Assembly: GCA_035771165.1 (NCBI GenBank)
Contig: JAWNZC010000423.1
Location: 519,501 to 583,500 of the forward strand
Source: Paragorgia papillata
Lineage: Eukaryota; Cnidaria; Anthozoa; Scleralcyonacea; Coralliidae
Length of the DNA stretch: 64,000 bases
Direction of reading: 5' to 3'
Of this stretch, positions 56,710 through 64,000 are shown piece by piece; position 1 is the first letter of the stretch; each line of letters opens with the position of its first letter. A model generated the notes under the pieces. That model had not been told where the DNA came from, searched no databases, and saw nothing but the letters and a program-made list of their open reading frames with translations. Made by a program: the position numbers and the translations under genes.

Positions 56710-57029
56710 AGCCTGGTTTCCATATAATCAAATCGGGAAACCACTGACGCAACGGTCGCTACGATCGCTATCGCCACGATCGCCGAGATCTATCTCAAAA
56801 TGTTCTATCTCAGCGATCGTTGCATTTTATATGGGAACGGTGATTTTGCAATCTCAGCGATCTTGGCGATCAGTATGCATCCCAGCGGACTATTAAAACA
56901 ATGGCCGCGGTCAACCATGGCCGCCTTAGCGATCATATGGAAACAGCGACATGATTGCTGATCGTTGCGATCGCCGAGCTAATTTTTGAGCGATCGCGGC
57001 AATCGTAGCGATTACATGGAAACCAGGCT
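56710..57029. mobile_element. MITE with TAA target, AGCCTGGTTTCCATAT termini
   Basis: 320 bp with inverted ends AGCCTGGTTTCCATATAATC / GATTACATGGAAACCAGGCT, flanked by TAA (56707-56709 and 57030-57032). The interior consists of GCGATCG-containing motifs (many GATCGC/GCGATC). PIF/Harbinger-like by target size. Confidence 0.9.
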
Positions 57030-57032
57030 TAA

Positions 57033-60000
57033 GAGATATAACATTGAAATCAGTAATATAAATTCAGAAAAAAATATTAATAGTATGCTAATTTGCTGTC
57101 ATGGCAAATTTGGAATATATCACTATAGTTAACTGTTAATTTTAAAATCAGCAATGTGGAAGGAAGATCGTTGAAATCATGAATTTGAATACACTGCAGA
57201 ACATTAATATTGGCTAACACATAAAAATCGCATGTCTTAAGAAGCCTCAGAAAAATTCAGATTACGAAGCTTTTATGCAGACCGGATTGAGTAATCGATG
57301 ATGCCAAAAATGGCTCCGCGCAGTCCCGAAACTCACAACTAAGAACAAACAATTAGCAAAAGACATGCATGCCCGGTAAATCAAATTGTCTACAGTTAAT
57401 CAGCACCTCGGAGTTAACAAGGGAATGCTTATACTCTGTTTAACATCTTCGGCTAGCTCTCTGCCTCTCTGAAGACAAACATATATCTGAATCTCGGTTT
57501 CTTTCAGTGTTGGACGTCGAAAACTCACCCATGCAGCTATGGAAAACCGCTGAATACAGCCAGGCATCACAACCTTTGAGCCAGCTTATATAGCCTATAG
57601 GTAAGTACTTGAACATGCGGCCAGAGGGCTGCATTGATGAAGCCGGTTAACCGGACCGACCCGTATGATTAATTTAAGATGGTATATATTGTGGTTTTAA
57701 ACTAAATTTTAAAAAAAATGGTTTAGTTTAGATGCAAACGGCCTAACATTGATTCCAATTCAGTCCTGCGGCCAAAGAGTAATTTCGTGACACGCATTAT
57801 AGTCTGGTTATCCTGTTGGGTTCGGCTCATGTAAACAGCCCTTAAGACTTAAAACTATAAGTATAAAATCTCGTGAGATTTTATAGCCTTGTTGACGCGT
57901 GAAAAATAGTTACAACATAGTTGTGTTACCTTGGAGTAACATATTACAAACAATATTGTTCATCATTGTTTTAATAACGTTGAGCAATGATGTAGCGACA
58001 AGGTTGTTCATGGTTGCTAGATTAATTGTATTGATAGAACGAGCTGTTTAGTATTGTTGACATGCTTGTGTGAGTTGTGTCAAATTGTTATAAGAAGTTA
58101 TTACAGAATTGAAACTTCACAAATTTGCCTAACATATAAGTAAATTTTTTATAAGTAAGTTTAATTCAGTTCATGCTAGCTATACGTGAGTTGCACGATC
58201 ATGCGCACACATAATTTTGGCGTGCTACATGCATAACAAATGTGGTAAATGAAAGACTTTCAACAATTTCTGGAGATATTAGCATAAGGAATTATTTCTA
58301 TCTTTAAAAATAGTTAAATTTGGTTTAGTATTAGCCACGTTTTAAAGCATGTGGCCCGCCAAAATGATGCGTGCGCAACTGGGCTATAGCATAGCATTGT
58401 GATATATATGTATAGAAATATATATATTAAAGTGAAGTTACAAAAATGTTGTGAAATTGGGATATACTGCATGTATATATTTCAGCATTTTGTTCAAAAA
58501 ATTTCAACAGACTTCGGCACCACCTTTTCGGCTTTGCTTTTCCTCTATAGCTCTTTTACTTTGTTACACTATTATAAATAATATGCTTGTAAAGACGAAA
58601 ATACTTGTCATGAATGTAAACGTTCGCACTCGCCCAAAGTTCAGTATAGATTGCCATGATTTTAGCTGGGAAAATCGTATGAGAGGTTTATGTAAATCAT
58701 AGATAATTTTTTATCATATTTAATAGAACACCTGATTAAATATTTCTTTCTTTTTAGTTTTCTTCATAAATTATTAATGTACAAATATATACATAGAGGG
58801 GATTCATATTTTGTTCTCTAAAATCTTCATAAATTATTAATGTACAAATATATACATAGAGGGGATTCATATTTTGTTCTCTAAAATCTCAGCAGTTCAC
58901 ACCTTTTATAATTTCATATTTCCAATATCACTCTAGAGTCTATAGACGGCTGTATATACCCTCATATATTTTTTTTTGTTTTTCCTATACCTCATGCTGG
59001 GTGCTGACCATTCAAAAAACCTGTTAACATATGAATAGATTCGTATACGTGACTAAAACAGATAAGATAATGTCTCAATAGTCTGAAAAGAGATCAATAT
59101 ACGTTTTTGTTATGATACATTATATTTTTTAATGTAACCGCGTCTTTAACACGTGTTCATATATATATATATACTTCTCAAAAAAAAAGAAACTCGTTTT
59201 GTGTTGGCTTTTAGTTGCATGGCCTTGTGTATATATAGCATGTATGAAAGTTACTGTTTGTGTGTAGTATATATAGTTTATTAGCTTATTATTCACGCTT
59301 AAAAATAAAGAACATCATGTGTCTCACAAGTGTCCAGTTTGGTATTTTCCGAGTTGCTGAGATAAGTTATGGAGCATCTGTCATAATTTTTGCAGCTTTA
59401 TCGCGGTGCCGTTATAGCAACACATTTTCAGATTCTGCATGCGAGTTGGGATGTCTCGGTGTACCGGGATCTCGGCTTGTAGATAATTTACTATTATTTT
59501 CCAAGTTACGTTTATATGGAGACCGGATCCCGGTCTTTAATATCAGAATTATCACACCAGATTAGACAATTGCTAATATTAATAAAATATATAATTTCAA
59601 TTCCCTAGGCGGGACAAATGTTTGTCATATATAAAAGCAATATTCCGGTAGACCGGGCCTGGATGAAGTTTACTGAACTGAAGTGCTTGTAACTTTGAAT
59701 ATTACCGTCAGAATTTCGTCCAAAGGTCAGGTCTAGAGACAAAACACTGAATAAACGTGAAATAACTTCTAACATAGTAGAATTAGAGTGAGTTTTTTAT
59801 TTTTTGCTCCATTTCCTTAAATTCCCGCGCTTTTCGACTCGTTCATCCCCATATAAACCCGGGATGAGATTTATCCCGGTATACCTGGATCATATAAGCA
59901 TGCCCTTATATAGTTCGTGCGGTATGAACATGCACGGCACCACCCTGTAAGACTAAGTTCTCTTAGCGTTTGCGTGGTTATAATTAGATGGATAGCTGCT

Positions 60001-60600
60001 GACAGTAGGTTTAACTGATTATATACCTTACTGAAGTCATATAAACCAGGGACTATGTATAGACTAATGGCAAACTGATAATATCGAACTGATAAAAAAT
60101 CAGTGCATCCATGCTTTCGGTTTTCCTTTATAATCTGCCCGCTCTGACATATATCTGTTTACAGAAGGATTTTGTTAATTTTAATCATGTTTTAATAAAA
60201 TATACCTAACCCCTTATATTGTATCTTCTTTTCCTGCTCTTTTTTAACAAAGACCAATTATAATTTTTAGACTAATTTATAATTATACGCGCTCGTCTAT
60301 ATACCTATGTTTACGTCGCCTTGTAAGTTACTCCAGAATTTACTGATTGTTCATCTAGCTTATAGCAGGCATTTTAAGAAATGCTCTACTGCAGAGTCTT
60401 CTTTAAAAGAAGTATCTATCTTTCTCACTGATCTATTTTCAAGCTGAATTTCAGTATATAGTCTGTGCTGCCGTCAACTAAAGCCCGGTACATATAGTTA
60501 ATAGTAGTACTGACCTGACTTGTGATACATGTGTAAACTTGGTGTATAACATATAGACGCTTAGTAGACTGTCGTCAAGTTAAAATACCCAGAAAATGTT
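57033..60600. other. AT-rich intergenic region, no gene found
   Basis: Repeats only: ATCTCGTGAGAT palindrome at about 57870, a 63-bp duplication at 58761-58889, (TA)n at 59158-59175. A 101-codon open frame at 59260-59565 has no recognisable domain and contains repeat-like GGGATCTCGG/GGATCCCGG stretches. Confidence 0.55.
58761..58889. repeat. perfect 63-bp tandem duplication
   Basis: TCTTCATAAATTATTAATGT...TTCTCTAAAATCT occurs twice head to tail without any difference, so it is recent. Confidence 0.95.
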
Positions 60601-60707
60601 TCTGCATAATCCCTGCAGATACGGGTCAAACCTGCAACCTTCTACAGCTATACTGGCTGGTTAGATGCTCTAGCTTATAGCTAAGATTAATATAAGTTAG
60701 GCTATGG

Positions 60708-60775
60708 GTTTAGAAACGTCAGTACATAAATATACTGACGTTTCGAGCCAAGTTTTTCGTCAGAGTAATATATGA
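60708..60775 (-). ncRNA. hammerhead-ribozyme-like motif (degenerate)
   Basis: On the minus strand, CTGACGA (60763-60757) is followed by CGAAAC (ending at 60740) and a stem III with perfect 9-bp arms (60733-60741 and 60716-60724) closing a GUU site. Stem II and stem I pair poorly, so activity is doubtful. Such motifs are known from Penelope-like retroelements and retrozymes. Confidence 0.35.
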
Positions 60776-60899
60776 CGAATGAGATAGGATGAAATACGCA
60801 TGGTTTATAAAGTGTATCTGCCAAAAAAGTGACGAAAGTTGAAAGTAGCCAATCAAGGGCATGAGAAATAAACGTTAAAATATTAGATAATTTGCCAGT

Positions 60900-61135
60900 C
60901 GGTCAGTAACAGACTGCTACGGGGCGGGAATAAACTAGTCAGGGCTGTAATGGAAGGCCTATACTACTCTCGAACTATCAGTGACAGACTGTGGCGGGGT
61001 GGAAGAACTATGCAGGACTAAAGAACTAAGACGTATACTAATCACGAACTATCACTGACAGACTGCCGCGGGGAAAGCCAGTCGGGGCTATAATGAAAGG
61101 CCTATACTACTCACGGGACTATCAGTAAGAGTACA
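60900..61135. repeat. about 85-bp tandem repeat, 3 copies
   Basis: The units share AACTATCAGTGACAGACTG, CGGGG, CAGG(A/G)CTATAATG and CCTATACTACTC. Copies differ by indels. The repeat follows the hammerhead-like motif by about 130 bp and could belong to the same element. Confidence 0.75.
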
Positions 61136-63500
61136 GTGTTAAGAAACAGAAAAGGAATAAAAATGCATTTGATCTAAACATAATGTTTCTTGCTAACTGA
61201 AAAACAAGAAAAACATCTTGTAGTTTAAATAAAATTTAAAAATGAAACCTTTCACTTGGCTTTTGCGGTTATCATTACCACTGGTTCACTTTGGACTGAG
61301 CGATATATATTTACACTTCCCTTCCCCGCATAAAAACGAAGCTTTCTAAAACGGCTACAGGATAATCCAAAAGTTTCCATCTGAATTTTCCTTCACGTTG
61401 AGGTATACTAAACATGATTAACAAAGGCTCAAGAAATTTTTGATTGATTACTCATGTAAACATTTTTCAATTTTTGTTTTGTGATTTTTTCTGCAGCTCT
61501 ACAGTCCCTATAAGGTGCTACGACACTGGCAAAAAAAATACATGTGAATTAATTTAGTTTCTTTAGGAATAATATATACGCGGTCTTATTATACTTATGA
61601 GACATCCTCGAATAGATTTTTTTAAATTTTATTAAACGAATACACGTTGTGGTGCAATTGCTCATTCAGAACAATGAATATATATATACTCAGCAGAGCT
61701 TATATATAAAGATATGAAGATAAATACTACAATTACAACACGTGTTATTCCAAAATCACTGACGCATGTTCCAAGCCGATTTACTTGAAACGTTAACGAC
61801 CACATCAACTGATAAAATCTTTCTCTCCCGTCCGTTTTTATATTACTTTTCTTTTTATTCAAATATATTTTTCTTAATCTTTCTTAATTTGTTTTAAAAG
61901 GTCAAAGTCTTTTTACTGAATAATAGTCTGTTTTTTTATGAAAAATAAAAGACGCCAATAAGTCAACGTGTAATATAAAGTAATTATTAAGTCAACGTGT
62001 CAGGCCAAAAACATATTTTAGTTATCGTTGCTCGTTCTTGAACTACGTATTTAACCGTTAACTTATAATTTGTGTATCAGATTTGAGTTTATATATACCT
62101 CAAGACGTCCGCTGCACGTTCGAACACGCAGTTCCAACCTTTATCAATTGTAGTACTGGTTTATAGTAGTATGAACTCGTCCATCAGCACATATATGTGA
62201 TTGCATTAAATACCCAGAATTGATTTCATGAAACGACTGATCTAAAATATGCATTAGTTTCATAAACATTAAAATTATGATATTGATACGCGTAGTTGCA
62301 TGGCTTCAGTTTGTTAATTATTAATGTTTTGACAGGCTCAGGCAGGACTGAATAGATTACTCAATAGTTGACCTATTGCTGTAGGCTGTATGTAATATTA
62401 GAAAGCTCTACGAGTAAAATAATCTGGCGATAGACCGAAAGTAAAATCAAGCAAGAATGGGTTAATATTATATCATATATATTAATATAAGTTTTGGAAA
62501 CTAACATTTGATTAGGTGTAAACTGCTAATTTCCTTAACAGAACTGAACATAATATTTTTTATAAAATTAAAAAAAATAGATAAGTGCATTTCTGAAAGT
62601 TGAAAACAGTATACTTTTATAACTCAATGAAAATGATCATTTATTTCAATCGGTAGCTTGCTTATTCTACGATATTACAGTTTACGAGAAATCATTTTAA
62701 AAAGGTAGTATTTGGCAGTTTACTCAAAGTACACGGCGGGTTGCTGTGGGGCTTCATACATGCATTGCAAATAGACTTTCCGAGGTAAAAATTATGTAGA
62801 ACAAAACTCTGTTTAACTACTACCCACTCATGCATGTATATACATTGAAACATACACAACACCGACTGGGGCAACCATTTTTATATTGTATCTATGGCTT
62901 TGAAAAACGTAATATTATTGATTGACAATATCACTAAGATCAATTATTGCATGAGCAGATATTATCACTACCAAAGCTTAAGTTTATCAGTCAAACTTGG
63001 CTACCTATATAGCTTCGCAGTAACAATAGGGGTTTTATAACAGTAAGAATAAAGTTTATATTTTATGAAAGTAGCACAAAATTGTAGTAGTATAAAACTC
63101 CTAAATACGTGTGACCCAAAAATACAGATTACAGTACCACAAATAAATTAGCTATGTAAAATATAGAAGCCGTTTGAAATAACCTCTATAACACTTTCCA
63201 CAACTATTAACAAAAAATATTTTTAAAATATCAGATAAATATGATATAATGTATAATAAAAATATCATAAGTGACTCCCTTGCCCCAAATTTAATAACAA
63301 GAAATTATTGTATTTTCTGTCCCTATATACGTGTTGCTAAAAATTAAAGATTCTGAACATATTTATTGCTTATAGCATTGGAAAACGAGAGTTTTCCAGT
63401 GTTTATACGTGAAGCGTATACAGAAATAACACAGAAATATAAGGGTTTTTTCTCTAAGTTCCAACAAATTAGAATTCCCTTTTTAATTAGTCAGCGATAT
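61136..63500. other. AT-rich intergenic region, no feature found
   Basis: No coding frame with family resemblance, no tRNA fold and no clear terminal repeats. A lone AGTAAAATAATCTGGCGATAG copy lies at 62411. Confidence 0.5.
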
Positions 63501-63504
63501 AGTT

Positions 63505-63872
63505 TATGGTAACACCACGTTTATTATAATTTATTGGTGAGCTTTCGAGCTATAGGCCTGGCTTTCATTCTAAGCCAGACATTCCCTATTCTGGCTGTTC
63601 AGTTGAATATTGCCTTTGGCCTCTAGCTTTCGCTTTGTACACGAAAACCTTAACAGATCCCTATACTCTATAGTATAATAATAGTAATCAGTGATAATTT
63701 GTGGTAACACCACGTTCATATTATTCAGTATTGCTCAACCATTTGACCTGTTGACTATAAAAGCTTTCACTCTAGGCTAGGCATCCCTTATTCAGTTGGA
63801 TATTGCCTTGAGCATTGTCTTGGTACACGAAAAGGTTAACAGTTCCGTATAAAGGGTGTCCTTTGTTAACAT
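63505..63872. repeat. diverged direct duplication, period about 195 bp
   Basis: Two blocks (about 63507-63662 and 63701-63872) share GGTAACACCACGTT, GCTTTC, GGATATTGCCTTG/GAATATTGCCTTT and TACACGAAAA...TTAACAG. They may be parts of a degraded retroelement. Confidence 0.6.
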
Positions 63873-64000
63873 TATCCATATCAGTATCATGCTGACAACA
63901 GTGACAAAATAAATCAGAATGCCACACTAAATCTAAAAATTTGCTATAATTTTGTTGCATGATTATATACAAGAATCTTTTAACTCATTCAGATCCTGAA

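Noticed and set aside
59260..59565. 101-codon open frame in the AT-rich 3' region
   Set aside because: No recognisable motif; contains repeat-like GGGATC palindromes and has no neighbours to support a gene.

Overview
The window looks like nuclear DNA of an early-branching animal. A cnidarian is my best guess; a sponge or another low-GC invertebrate is not excluded. The reasons are spliced genes with GT-AG introns, an animal beta-catenin with its complete phospho-degron and C-terminal PDZ ligand, AT-rich non-coding DNA, and a very high density of short palindromic DNA transposons (MITEs), minisatellites and tRNA-derived SINEs. Nothing prokaryotic is present.

Layout. From 1 to about 3.3 kb there are simple repeats and nested MITEs. 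From 3.3 to 26.0 kb, on the minus strand, lies one long modular gene for a secreted protein: signal peptide, two fucolectin-type (FTP) F5/8 domains, then four discoidin/F5-8C domains. It is incomplete at its 3' end. Every module is bounded by phase-1 introns and every discoidin module is cut once by a phase-0 intron. Its introns are packed with transposons, a 61-bp satellite and an array of decoy splice acceptors derived from its own last visible exon. From 26 to 29.6 kb is a gene-free stretch with hAT and PIF/Harbinger-type MITEs. On the plus strand at 29.9-31.2 kb is an intronless inositol-polyphosphate 5-phosphatase with a C-terminal SKICH domain (INPP5K type), and at 34.0-34.8 kb is ribosomal protein S29. 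On the minus strand at 36.1-41.7 kb is a complete 14-exon ENTPD5/6-type nucleoside diphosphatase. A Mutator-like element with a 9-bp target duplication sits at 42.0-43.6 kb. The beta-catenin gene (minus strand, 10 coding exons, 765 residues) runs from 45.4 to 52.9 kb, with a probable 5' noncoding exon near 54.7 kb. From 55 to 64 kb I find only repeats and AT-rich intergenic DNA.

The genes are not an operon and share no pathway; they are ordinary neighbours. I built all gene models by eye from splice signals, phase continuity and family motifs, and reading frame is preserved across every junction listed. The most notable points are the exon-derived decoy-acceptor array, a pogo-like element that has expanded its terminal sequence into a minisatellite inside another MITE (with two empty-site copies in the same window), a precisely nested TTAA element, and the modular lectin-like gene, whose last two discoidin domains have lost the usual closing cysteine.
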